This document shows positions 51,324 to 59,427 of a stretch of DNA of 64,000 bases, piece by piece. The stretch is from Phenylobacterium sp. (GTDB lineage Bacteria > Pseudomonadota > Alphaproteobacteria > Caulobacterales > Caulobacteraceae): positions 1 to 64,000 of the forward strand of contig NZ_JAKRSA010000023.1 in assembly GCF_022402485.1 (NCBI RefSeq), in the 5' to 3' direction. The notes below the pieces were generated by a model. The model was given only the letters and a program-made list of their open reading frames with translations, did not search any database and was not told where the DNA came from. The translations under genes were made by a program, and so were the position numbers. How positions within the stretch are numbered: the first letter of the stretch is position 1; each line of letters opens with the position of its first letter.

Positions 51324-53299
51324 CAAGCCTCCACGGCCTCGGCGGACCCCCACGAATCCGCCTCGTCCCGAGCTTCCCGCTCAACATCGGGCGGAAGCGC
51401 CTCGGTGGCAAGTCGCAAGACCGCCTCGTCGAGGGTAAGGATCTCCTGGCCCTGGGAGCCTAGTCGCCGAAGGGCGACCTTGCCCTCTTCAGCTTCCCGA
51501 CGACCGATCACGGCAATCACCGGGGTCTTGGTCAGGCTGTGCTCGCGGATCTTGTAATTGATCTTCTCATTGCGCAGGTCGGTTTCAACCCGCAGGCCCG
51601 CAGCCTTGAACTTGGCCGCTGCCGCCCGGGCGAAGTCATCGGCGTCCGAGGTGATCGTCGCCACCACAATCTGGGTGGGCGCGAGCCAGAGCGGGAAGGC
51701 ACCGGCATAGTTCTCAATCAGCATGCCGATGAAACGCTCCATCGAACCGGCGATCGCCCGGTGCAGCATCACCGGTCGCTGCTTGGAGCCATCCTCGGCC
51801 ACGTATTCGGCGTCCAGGCGATCTGGTAGAACGAAGTCCAGCTGCAGGGTGCCGCACTGCCAGGTCCGGCCAATGGCGTCGCGCAGGTGGAATTCCAGCT
51901 TCGGACCATAGAAGGCCCCTTCCCCCGGAAGATGCTCGACCCCCATGTTCACCGCCTGACGGGCGGCCCGCTCCAGCTTGCTCTCGGCAATATCCCAGAC
52001 CTCGTCGGTGCCAGCCCGCAGGTCTGGGCGAAGCGCGAGCTTCACCGAATGCAGCTCCAGGCCGAAATCGGCATAGGCGGAGTTCAGCAGGCGCACGAAC
52101 CGCTTGGTCTCCTCCTCGACCTGGTCTTCCCGACAGAAGATGTGGGCATCGTCCTGGGTGAAGCCGCGCACCCGCATGATCCCGTGCAGCGCACCAGATG
52201 GTTCGTAGCGGTGGCAGGCACCGAACTCGGCCATGCGCAGGGGCAGGTCTCGATAGGACTTCTGGCCCACATTGAAAATCTGGACGTGGCCGGGGCAGTT
52301 CATCGGCTTGACGGCCAGGCTCTCGCCCTCGGCGGTCTCACAGACAAACATATTGGCGCCGAACTTCTCCCAGTGGCCTGAGGCCTCCCAGAGGGAGCGG
52401 TCCAGAATCTGCGGGGTCTTGACCTCTTCGTAGCCGTCCTTGGTCAGACGCCGGCGGATATATTCCTCCACGGTCCGGTAGAGGGTCCAGCCCTTGGCGT
52501 GCCAGAAGACCATGCCCTTGCCCTCTTCCTGGATATGGAAGAGGTCCATGGCCCGGCCGATCTTGCGGTGATCCCGGCGCTCGGCCTCCTCCACCCGTTC
52601 CAGATAGGCGGCAAGATCGGCCTCACTAGCCCAGGCCGTGCCATAGATGCGCTGCAGCTGGGCATTGCGGTGATCCCCCCGCCAATAGGCGCCCGCCAGC
52701 TTGGTCAGCTTGAAGGCCTTGCCCACATGTTTGGTGGAGGGCAGGTGCGGACCCAGGCAGAGGTCCTTCCAGGCACCCTGCCAATAGACGCTGATCTCCT
52801 CAGATTCAGGCAGGTCCTCGATGATCTCGGCCTTATAGGCCTCGCCGATCCCGCGGAAATGCTCGATCGCCTGGTTGCGGTCCCAGACCTCCCGGCGGAT
52901 CGGTTCATCGCGCTCAACGATCTCGCGCATCTTGGCCTCGATCGCCGCGAAGTCATCGAGGCTGAAAGGCTCGTCCCGGGCGAAGTCGTAATAGAAGCCG
53001 TCCTCGATGGACGGGCCGATGGTCACCTGCGTGCCGGGGAACAGCTCCTGCACCGCCTCGGCCAGCACATGGGCGGCGTCATGGCGGATGGTCTCCAGAA
53101 CCTCAGGATCATCCCGCGTGAGAATCTGGAAGGCCCCGCCAGCGTGCAGCGGGCGCTCCAGGTCCAGCAGCTGTCCCTCCAGCTTCACCAGCACGGCCTT
53201 CTTCTCCAGAGACTTGGAGATGCCCGCCGCGATCTGGCGGCCCGTCATGCCCGCCTCGAAAGGCCGCTTGGAACCGTCGGGGAAAATGAGCTCGATCAT
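51323..53299 (-). CDS. thrS: Threonine--tRNA ligase
   Basis: The 658-residue class II synthetase charges tRNA-Thr. It has an N-terminal TGS domain ([20 protein letters not shown]), the editing domain with [15 protein letters not shown], the catalytic core (motif 2 [21 protein letters not shown]) and the zinc-binding MNCPGH and C-terminal anticodon domain. Length is typical. Its ATG is in the stop of yidD, and it overlaps the GT2 gene downstream. No T-box-like leader is present. Confidence 0.97.
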   Translation of the reverse strand: MIELIFPDGSKRPFEAGMTGRQIAAGISKSLEKKAVLVKLEGQLLDLERPLHAGGAFQILTRDDPEVLETIRHDAAHVLAEAVQELFPGTQVTIGPSIEDGFYYDFARDEPFSLDDFAAIEAKMREIVERDEPIRREVWDRNQAIEHFRGIGEAYKAEIIEDLPESEEISVYWQGAWKDLCLGPHLPSTKHVGKAFKLTKLAGAYWRGDHRNAQLQRIYGTAWASEADLAAYLERVEEAERRDHRKIGRAMDLFHIQEEGKGMVFWHAKGWTLYRTVEEYIRRRLTKDGYEEVKTPQILDRSLWEASGHWEKFGANMFVCETAEGESLAVKPMNCPGHVQIFNVGQKSYRDLPLRMAEFGACHRYEPSGALHGIMRVRGFTQDDAHIFCREDQVEEETKRFVRLLNSAYADFGLELHSVKLALRPDLRAGTDEVWDIAESKLERAARQAVNMGVEHLPGEGAFYGPKLEFHLRDAIGRTWQCGTLQLDFVLPDRLDAEYVAEDGSKQRPVMLHRAIAGSMERFIGMLIENYAGAFPLWLAPTQIVVATITSDADDFARAAAAKFKAAGLRVETDLRNEKINYKIREHSLTKTPVIAVIGRREAEEGKVALRRLGSQGQEILTLDEAVLRLATEALPPDVEREARDEADSWGSAEAVEA

Positions 53300-53568
53300 G
53301 TGTCACACGTCCATTTGCGCGCCGGCGGCTCATCGGAGCGGCCCGGCGGCGGAGGCGGCGGATCATAGCCCGAACCGCCCCAGGGGTTGCATCGGCACAG
53401 CCGCCGCGCCGCAAGCCAGGAGCCGCGCCAGGGGCCGTGATCGATCAGGGCCTGCGCCGCATAGTCCGAACAGGTCGGCAAAAAGCGACAGTGGCGTCCG
53501 ATCAGGGGGGACAGCGTCAGCTTGTAAGCGCGATGAGCGCCTCTGACGCAGGTTTCGTAGGGGGTCAT
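53296..53568 (-). CDS. yidD: Membrane protein insertion efficiency factor YidD
   Basis: The 90-residue protein matches Yid[20 protein letters not shown] near residue 20 and the C-terminal cysteine element [15 protein letters not shown]. YidD aids insertion of inner-membrane proteins with YidC and binds the membrane by an amphipathic helix. It usually lies next to rnpA and yidC; here it is alone between the Fe/S scaffold and thrS, as in several alphaproteobacteria. The four-base overlap couples it to thrS. Confidence 0.94.
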   Translation of the reverse strand: MTPYETCVRGAHRAYKLTLSPLIGRHCRFLPTCSDYAAQALIDHGPWRGSWLAARRLCRCNPWGGSGYDPPPPPPGRSDEPPARKWTCDT

Positions 53569-53622
53569 GCCGGCCGCAGGCTTGCGAATGCTCGCAGCGA
53601 TTACGTTGCGGGGGCGGTCAAA

Positions 53623-54072
53623 TCAAGCCGCGCCGGCGGGGCTAGTTCGCGCCAGGGCCTTCTGGACAGCGTCGACCGTCGCCTCAAACGCCAAAAGGGT
53701 CGAGGCGTGGCGGGCAGGATAGTCCTTCACCGGCGCGAGCATGGAGAGATCCGAAAAACGTCCAACCGGCGCGTCTGCGCCGTCCTTCAACATAGCACGG
53801 AAGCCATCCCTGGCCATCTCGATCTCGGCCAGGCTTGCGCCGACCACATGGGTTCCCAGCACGGCGGCAGCGGCCTGACCCAGGGCGCAGGCCTTCACAT
53901 CCTGGGCAAAGTCGATCACCTGGTCGCCGTCCAGGACCACATCAACCACTACCCGGCTACCGCACAGCTTGGCGACCTTTTCCGAGCTGCCGTCCGGCGC
54001 AGACAGTCGGCCGGCCCGGGGCATATTGGCCGCCAGCTTGAGCAGACGCGCGGAATAGAGGTCGTCGATCAT
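53623..54072 (-). CDS. IscU/NifU-N-like iron-sulfur scaffold protein
   Basis: The 149-residue protein resembles the IscU fold. Two cluster-ligand cysteines are present (KLCGS and KACALGQ). The third, expected after PxR near the C-terminus, is replaced (PARHASTLL). It therefore lacks one of the three usual ligands. Members of this type are annotated as iron-sulfur cluster assembly scaffolds, but a storage or regulatory role is possible. No isc or suf genes are near. It precedes yidD by 54 bases in the same direction. Confidence 0.83.
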   Translation of the reverse strand: MIDDLYSARLLKLAANMPRAGRLSAPDGSSEKVAKLCGSRVVVDVVLDGDQVIDFAQDVKACALGQAAAAVLGTHVVGASLAEIEMARDGFRAMLKDGADAPVGRFSDLSMLAPVKDYPARHASTLLAFEATVDAVQKALARTSPAGAA

Positions 54073-54089
54073 GGGATAGATCTAGGGGT

Positions 54090-54638
54090 TCATGACTGCG
54101 CGCGCCACGCGGCTTCGGCACGGACCTTCAAGGCCTCGCCCATGGCGGCGAAGCCTTTCTTCAAGGGCCGCTGCACCCGCCGGGCCGCCGCAGGACCCAG
54201 CAGGCCTTGAAAGAGCTCGCCATTGGAGAAAATGCAGGCGTTATCTGCCACCTGGTCGATCTCAATGAACCGAATGGCAGCCCCCAGGCCGCTGGCCACG
54301 CTGGTGCGCCAGAGCAATTGCTCATGGGGCACCCAGTCCACCACCACCGGCTCGATAAACCGGGGCGGCAAATCCGGCAGAGCCAGTGTGAGCTCAAGCG
54401 GCGCGCCGATGGAAAGCACGCCGGAGGCCTGGCTGTAGATGGGATTCCACTCGGGCCAGGTGCCAAGATCGGCGATCAGGTCCCACAGGACCTCTGGCGG
54501 CGCCTGGACACCGATCCGGTGCTCGAGCTTCAAGCCCTTGGGGCCAGAGGGCCCCTTGCCCCGGCCAAGGCTCGGCAGGAAGGATGGAGTCAGCTGGCTG
54601 GCGGCCAGGGGATTGGCGCTTTTGTTTAAGCCCATCAT
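54090..54638 (-). CDS. SRPBCC-fold protein
   Basis: The 182-residue protein has a START/SRPBCC-like core beginning IGVQAPPEVLWDLIADLGTWP-EWNP, typical of the polyketide cyclase/dehydrase group, and ending in a basic C-terminus. These folds bind hydrophobic ligands. No catalytic residues can be identified. Residues 1-37 precede the core and are Ser/Gly/Pro-rich. Two adjacent ATG codons are possible starts. It lies between cysS and the Fe/S scaffold gene, 17-36 bases from each. Confidence 0.8.
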   Translation of the reverse strand: MMGLNKSANPLAASQLTPSFLPSLGRGKGPSGPKGLKLEHRIGVQAPPEVLWDLIADLGTWPEWNPIYSQASGVLSIGAPLELTLALPDLPPRFIEPVVVDWVPHEQLLWRTSVASGLGAAIRFIEIDQVADNACIFSNGELFQGLLGPAAARRVQRPLKKGFAAMGEALKVRAEAAWRAQS

Positions 54639-54674
54639 CAGCTCAAATCTCCGGAAGGATGCGGACCGCCCATC

Positions 54675-56075
54675 TCAGCTGGGTTCCTTCAGACGCCAGG
54701 TTGCCCCGTCTGCGGAGTCCATCACCACCACATTCAGCGCGTTCAACTCATCACGGATCGCATCGGCCCGTGACCAGTCCTTGGCGGTGCGCGCCGCGAT
54801 CCGATTAGCGATCAGGGCCTCCACCCGGGCCTTCAGCTGCGGATCGGCGTCGCCCTGGAACCAGACTTCGGGGTCGGCCTGGAGGAACCCCAGCAGTGCC
54901 CCTGACGCCAGCAGCTCGCCCTTGGCCTTGACCCGGGCCGCCTCATCGCCGGTCTCCAGAACCGAGGCCAGGACGAACAGCTCCGCCATGGCCTGGGCGG
55001 TATTCAGGTCGTCTTCCAGGGCGGCGAGGAAGCGCGGCGCAGGCTCGCAGGGGCCAGGCGCGAGGTCGGCAGCCCGCCGAAGGGCACCATACAACCGGTC
55101 CAGGGACTTGCGCGACTGCTCGAGTAGATCCCCCGACCACTCCTGTGGCGCGCGGTAGTGGCCCACCAGCAGCGCCCAGCGGACGGCCTCGCCCGGAGTC
55201 TGCTTCACCAGATCATGCACCAGCACCACATTGCCCAGGCTCTTGGACATCTTCTCGGCCCCAAAGTTCAGGAAGCCGTTGTGCATCCAGTAGCGGGCAT
55301 AGTCCTGGCCATGGCCGGCCTCGCAGCCATGGGCAGCGCAAACCCCTTGGGCCAGCTCGTTCTCATGGTGGGGGAAGATCAGGTCGTTGCCGCCGCCATG
55401 AATGTCGATGGGCAGGCCCAGGGTCTGCTCGATCATGGCCGAGCACTCGATGTGCCAGCCGGGCCGGCCCTGGCCCCAGGGACTGTCCCACATGGGTTCG
55501 CCGGGCTTGGAAGGCTTCCAGAGCACGAAGTCGGCGGGGTTGCGCTTATAGGGGGCCACATCGACCCGGGCGCCGGCGATCATATCCTCCAGACTGCGGC
55601 CCGAGAGCTGGCCATAGTCGGGATAGGCCCCCGTGCTGAACAGCACATGGCCCTCGGCGGCATAGGCTGCGCCCTTGTCGATCAGAACACCGATCATGGC
55701 GATGATCGCGTCCATGGTCTGGGTGGCCCGGGGCTGGAAGGTCGGCGGAAGGGCACCGAGGGTGGCCATGTCGCGGTTGTAGATCCCCAGATAACGATCG
55801 GTGATGACATCGATCGGCACGCCCTCGGCCAGGGCCTTGGCGTTGATCTTGTCGTCCACGTCGGTGACGTTTGCAGCGTAGAGCACAGCTCCTTCGCCAT
55901 AGGTGTGGCGCAGCAGGCGGAACAGCACGTCGAACACCACCACAGGCCTGGCATTGCCGATGTGAGCGTAATTGTAGACCGTCGGCCCGCAGACATACAT
56001 CGTCACCCGCTGAGGATCGACGGGGACGAAGGGCCGCTTCTCGCGGGCCATGGTGTCATAGAGGCTGAGGGGCAT
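54675..56075 (-). CDS. cysS: Cysteine--tRNA ligase
   Basis: The 466-residue class I synthetase has the HIGH motif in MYVCGPTVYNYAHIGNARP and the KMSKS motif in AEKMSKSLGN. Zinc ligands are the cysteine at residue 28, WHIECSAM and GGGNDLIFPHHENE. Length is typical for the family. The ATG at MPLSLYDTM is the expected start. It begins the leftward run of six genes and is divergent from folE, with a 180-base shared regulatory region. Confidence 0.97.
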   Translation of the reverse strand: MPLSLYDTMAREKRPFVPVDPQRVTMYVCGPTVYNYAHIGNARPVVVFDVLFRLLRHTYGEGAVLYAANVTDVDDKINAKALAEGVPIDVITDRYLGIYNRDMATLGALPPTFQPRATQTMDAIIAMIGVLIDKGAAYAAEGHVLFSTGAYPDYGQLSGRSLEDMIAGARVDVAPYKRNPADFVLWKPSKPGEPMWDSPWGQGRPGWHIECSAMIEQTLGLPIDIHGGGNDLIFPHHENELAQGVCAAHGCEAGHGQDYARYWMHNGFLNFGAEKMSKSLGNVVLVHDLVKQTPGEAVRWALLVGHYRAPQEWSGDLLEQSRKSLDRLYGALRRAADLAPGPCEPAPRFLAALEDDLNTAQAMAELFVLASVLETGDEAARVKAKGELLASGALLGFLQADPEVWFQGDADPQLKARVEALIANRIAARTAKDWSRADAIRDELNALNVVVMDSADGATWRLKEPS

Positions 56076-56100
56076 TGACCATACTGACGCTGGGGAACGG

Positions 56101-56130
56101 TTGCCCGTTCGGGTTTGGCCACCATATATA
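56101..56130 (+). promoter_or_regulatory. Candidate folE promoter
   Basis: TTGCCC is separated by 18 bases from TATATA. The start would fall near 56137, next to a dyad CCGCCC-G-GGGCGG at 56133-56145, which could be an operator or a hairpin at the transcript's 5' end. The leader would be about 118 bases. Confidence 0.45.
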
Positions 56131-56255
56131 GGCCGCCCGGGGCGGAAGACAGGGGGCGCATCTGCGCTTTGGCGTCCGTCGCAGGTGTTTGCCGCGCGCC
56201 ACATCCAAGGTCCCTCGGTCAGCGCGCTTCAGGAACAGAGAAAGCCTTATCAGCC

Positions 56256-56882
56256 ATGGACGCTCCCACCCGCGACGCGAAGCTGGACGGTCCAGCTGGT
56301 CTGGAACCCCTCGCCCGCCCGACCCGTGAAGAGGCCATGGCGGCGGTTCGCACCCTGATCGCCTGGGCCGGTGACGACCCGCGCCGGGAGGGCGTGATCG
56401 ATACGCCCAAGCGGGTGGTGGACGCCTATGCCGACTGGTTCGAGGGCTATGGTGCCGATCCGGCCAAGGAGCTGTCGCGGACCTTTGAGGACGTCCAGGG
56501 CTATGACGACATCGTCATGCTCCGGGAAATCGAGGTGGAGAGCCACTGCGAGCATCACATGGCCCCCTTCCTGGGCAAGGCCTATGTGGCCTACATGCCC
56601 ACCAATCGCGTGGTGGGCATCTCCAAGCTGGTGCGAGTGGTGGAGATCTTCGCCAAGCGCCTCCAGACCCAGGAGACCATGACCCAGCAGATCGCCGACG
56701 CCATCACCGACAGCCTGCGCCCGGCGGGCGTGGCCGTCCTGATTGACGCCCAGCACCAGTGCATGACCACGCGGGGCGTGCACCATCGCCATGTGAGCAC
56801 CATCACCACCCAGTTCACTGGGGTCTTCAAGACCGACGCCAGTCTGCGCCAGCGGTTCCTGGACTTCGCCAACAAGGGCTAA
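56256..56882 (+). CDS. folE: GTP cyclohydrolase I
   Basis: The 208-residue enzyme opens GTP to dihydroneopterin triphosphate at the head of folate and pterin synthesis. The zinc site is seen in ESHCEHHMAPF and QCMTTRGV, and the GTP site in QTQETMTQQIAD. Length fits bacterial FolE1 and includes a 30-residue N-terminal helix. The ATG at MDAPTRDAK was chosen over a longer frame because the extra sequence crosses the promoter region. It converges with DUF817. Confidence 0.96.
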   Translation: MDAPTRDAKLDGPAGLEPLARPTREEAMAAVRTLIAWAGDDPRREGVIDTPKRVVDAYADWFEGYGADPAKELSRTFEDVQGYDDIVMLREIEVESHCEHHMAPFLGKAYVAYMPTNRVVGISKLVRVVEIFAKRLQTQETMTQQIADAITDSLRPAGVAVLIDAQHQCMTTRGVHHRHVSTITTQFTGVFKTDASLRQRFLDFANKG

Positions 56883-56905
56883 GGGCCGGCAGGCTGCGGT
56901 GGGCT

Positions 56906-57793
56906 TCAGGCGGCGGCTCGGTCCCCTGTGGGCCTGTCCACCGCCGCGCCGAGCCGCTCCGGCGGATGGACCAGGGTCACCAGGACAAAGCTGAGCATCA
57001 TCAACAGGTACCAGGAGCCCATCTTGGCCAGGGAGACCGGTGCCCATCCGTCGGTCTGGTCGGGATAGACCCAGGCTGAGGCATAGGTCCCCAGGTTCTC
57101 CGCGATCCAGATGAAGAAGGCGGTCAGGATCGCCGCCAGCAAGAGGGGCATCCGGCGGTCCTTTTGATCGGGACGATAGACCACAAAGGTGCGTCCAAAG
57201 ATCACCGCCGAAAAGGCGAACAACCCCCAACGGATGTCGGGCCCATAGTGGTGGGTGAAGAAGTTGGCATAGGCGAGCACCGCCAGGACCCAGGGTGCCC
57301 AGACCGGAGGATAGTTCGCAAACCGGATATCCATGAGCCGAATGATGCGGGCCATGAAGGAGCCGACACAGGCGTACATGAAGCCGGAGAACAACGGCAC
57401 CTCGCCAATGCGCAACAGGCTCTCCTCCGGATAGGTCCAGGAGCCCTGCGTGGTCTTGAAGACCTCCATGGCCGTGCCGACGACATGAAAGATCGCGATG
57501 ACCAGGGCCTCCCGGGGCCGCTCCAGGCCCGTGACCAGCAGGAGAACCTGCAACAGCACGGCTGAGACGAACAGAAAGTCGTAGCGGGCCAGGGCCGCCC
57601 CCTCGGGCCACCAGAAGCTGGTGGCCACCAGCAGAGCCAGCATCGTCCCGGCAAACAGACAGGCCCACGCCTGCTTCAGCCCAAACAGCAGAAACTCATA
57701 GGCCCGGGCATGCCACCGGGAGCTCGCCGCCCAGGGTCGGGCCCGGGCGTCCAGGGCCATGACCCTGGCCTTGATCTGATCCTTGAGATTCAT
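56906..57793 (-). CDS. DUF817 family membrane protein
   Basis: The 295-residue protein has eight predicted helices and matches DUF817 (YEFLLFGLKQAWACLFAGTML, YGPDIRWGLFAF, WIAENLGTYASAWVYP). The family's function is unknown; it is common in alphaproteobacteria and in soil bacteria. Loop residues such as FKTTQGSWTYPEE are well conserved. It lies 12 bases after the serine-hydrolase-fold gene and may be in one transcript with it. Confidence 0.88.
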   Translation of the reverse strand: MNLKDQIKARVMALDARARPWAASSRWHARAYEFLLFGLKQAWACLFAGTMLALLVATSFWWPEGAALARYDFLFVSAVLLQVLLLVTGLERPREALVIAIFHVVGTAMEVFKTTQGSWTYPEESLLRIGEVPLFSGFMYACVGSFMARIIRLMDIRFANYPPVWAPWVLAVLAYANFFTHHYGPDIRWGLFAFSAVIFGRTFVVYRPDQKDRRMPLLLAAILTAFFIWIAENLGTYASAWVYPDQTDGWAPVSLAKMGSWYLLMMLSFVLVTLVHPPERLGAAVDRPTGDRAAA

Positions 57794-57805
57794 GCCGTCG
57801 AGGGT

Positions 57806-58867
57806 TCAGGTAGAGGGCAGGACGTTCAGCAGGCTGCGCGCCACCGGGTCCGCCGCGCCGGTCCCTCGCAGGACCACCGCCACGGTAGCCCTGCGGGCCA
57901 TCGAATAGGCCACCATGGCCGGCGCGTCAGGGGCCGCGCCCTCATAGAATAGCCAAGTGTCGGCGGGCGAAGGCCCCTCGGCGGCCAGGTCGCGGACCCG
58001 AACCCCCAGGCCAGCATAGTCGCCGGGCACCGTGCCGGTCGGGTGAAGCCGGTAGAACCGCCGCCGGGTGATGTCCTGTCCATGCAGGCGGTCGCCCAAC
58101 AGGTCCCGCCAGAACCGCACGACATCCAGCGCCGAAGCCCAGACCCCCCCATCGGCGGTGCCAAAGTCCGTCTCCACAAGGTCACGCCGTTGCGCGATCC
58201 GTCGGGACAAGGCTTGCGCCCATGGGGTCTGGTCAGTCGCCTCGAGGACCTGACGGAGCAGCGCCGGGTTGGCCTCCGAGGCGCCCCAGGCTGCGCCGGG
58301 GGCAAAGGTCGGTGGCAAGCCGGCGGCGGTGGCCAGTGCAACGTCTGGGAGACCGCTGGTGTTCGCCATCAGGTCTTCAAGCGTGATCCAACGGGCATTG
58401 GGCAGGTCGGGTGCCCAGCGATCGATCGTGGCGTCCAGGCCCAATTCCCCCGCCTGCGCCAACTGCAGCACGGCGGTGGCCGTATAGGTCTCAAGCAGGC
58501 CGTCCCAGGCAAAGCGGGTTGGCGGTCTGCCGGGCTCGCGGGTCCAGGTGTGGGTCCAGACCGCCCCGCCGGGTTCAGCCACCGCGGCCATGGCGGCCTC
58601 TACGCCGGGCAAATCCATCAGGCTTTGGACAAAGCGGGCCTCAAGCCCGTCGCGGATCACCGGTTGAAGACGGGTGGAGACGGCGGCGCGGATCTGGTCG
58701 AACTGCCAGTCGCCGAACTGTTGGCGTAAGGGCAGGCCTGCATAGTCCGCCCGCCCCTCCTGGCCCCTCGGGGTCCGCCGCCCCAGGCCAAAGGGCCATT
58801 GGGCGAAGGCCGGCGTGGGCGCAGCCAGGGCGAGGGTCGATAGCAGCGCGCGACGGCTGAGGCTCAT
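57806..58867 (-). CDS. Serine-hydrolase-fold exported protein without catalytic residues
   Basis: The 353-residue protein has a signal peptide ([16 protein letters not shown]) and a beta-lactamase/class C type fold with [22 protein letters not shown]. Where the family has the SxxK nucleophile motif, this protein has GLLE, so both the serine and the lysine are missing. The C-terminal HxG element also appears changed (FYEG). It is therefore likely a pseudoenzyme, or a domain with a different function. It is periplasmic by its signal peptide. It precedes the DUF817 gene on the minus strand. Confidence 0.72.
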   Translation of the reverse strand: MSLSRRALLSTLALAAPTPAFAQWPFGLGRRTPRGQEGRADYAGLPLRQQFGDWQFDQIRAAVSTRLQPVIRDGLEARFVQSLMDLPGVEAAMAAVAEPGGAVWTHTWTREPGRPPTRFAWDGLLETYTATAVLQLAQAGELGLDATIDRWAPDLPNARWITLEDLMANTSGLPDVALATAAGLPPTFAPGAAWGASEANPALLRQVLEATDQTPWAQALSRRIAQRRDLVETDFGTADGGVWASALDVVRFWRDLLGDRLHGQDITRRRFYRLHPTGTVPGDYAGLGVRVRDLAAEGPSPADTWLFYEGAAPDAPAMVAYSMARRATVAVVLRGTGAADPVARSLLNVLPST

Positions 58868-58933
58868 GGCGGTTCATCTCCAAGGCTGGCGCAAGCTGCG
58901 CCGCGAAGCCTCCCCCTGGCCGGGAAGGAAGGC

Positions 58934-58939
58934 TATAGT
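58934..58939 (+). promoter_or_regulatory. Candidate hisI -10 element, leaderless
   Basis: TATAGT matches five of six bases of the sigma-70 -10 consensus and ends six bases before the hisI ATG, where transcription would start. The -35 region is poor. The nearest purine-rich stretch (GGAAGGAAGG) lies too far for a normal ribosome site, which favours a leaderless message. Confidence 0.4.
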
Positions 58940-58945
58940 TTGCCC

Positions 58946-59344
58946 ATGTCCGTCCAATTTCCCATCGCTTCCGACAAACATGACCTGGAGCGCGGCACCG
59001 CCCTCGCTCCGCGCTTTGACGCCACTGGCCTGATCGCGGCGGTCGCTACCCATGCGCAGACCGGCGAGGTGCTGATGTTTGCCTGGATGAATGCCGAGGC
59101 CCTGGCCCTGACCCTTTCCACCGGGCAGGCGCACTATTTCAGCCGCTCGCGCAATGCGCTCTGGCTCAAGGGCGAGACCAGCGGTCAGGTGCAGCAGGTG
59201 GTGGAGACCCGCATCGACTGCGATCAGGATTGCGTCTGGCTCAAGGTCCTGCCCCAGGGCGACGGCGGCGCCTGCCATGTGGGCTTCCGGTCCTGCTTTT
59301 ACCGGGTGGTCGAGGACGGGCGGCTGGTGGAGCGGCCCGACTAG
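58946..59344 (+). CDS. hisI: Phosphoribosyl-AMP cyclohydrolase
   Basis: The 132-residue enzyme performs the third step of histidine synthesis. Visible are [30 protein letters not shown], the metal segment [11 protein letters not shown] and [13 protein letters not shown]. It lacks a fused HisE, as usual for alphaproteobacteria. The ATG follows a TATAGT box by six bases. Other his genes are not in the window. It converges with the phoD-like gene, with a palindromic element in the gap. Confidence 0.95.
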   Translation: MSVQFPIASDKHDLERGTALAPRFDATGLIAAVATHAQTGEVLMFAWMNAEALALTLSTGQAHYFSRSRNALWLKGETSGQVQQVVETRIDCDQDCVWLKVLPQGDGGACHVGFRSCFYRVVEDGRLVERPD

Positions 59345-59393
59345 AGCCTTCTCCGATAAGCGTGACACACCTATCGGAGCGACATTTGCTCTA
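59342..59393. repeat. Nested palindromic intergenic element
   Basis: Outer arms TAGAGC and GCTCTA enclose inner arms CTCCGATA (59351-59358) and TATCGGAG (59372-59379), with a 13-base loop. The eight-base-pair inner stem is perfect. The layout matches a family of dispersed palindromes that I recall from Caulobacter-related genomes. It begins in the hisI stop codon and could terminate both convergent transcripts. Confidence 0.55.
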
Positions 59394-59427
59394 AACCGGG
59401 CCGCCCTCCTGGACGCAACTTAAGGCC

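Noticed and set aside
53300-53622. T-box or other leader before thrS
   Set aside because: yidD ends in the thrS start, leaving no leader; T-boxes are not expected in this group.
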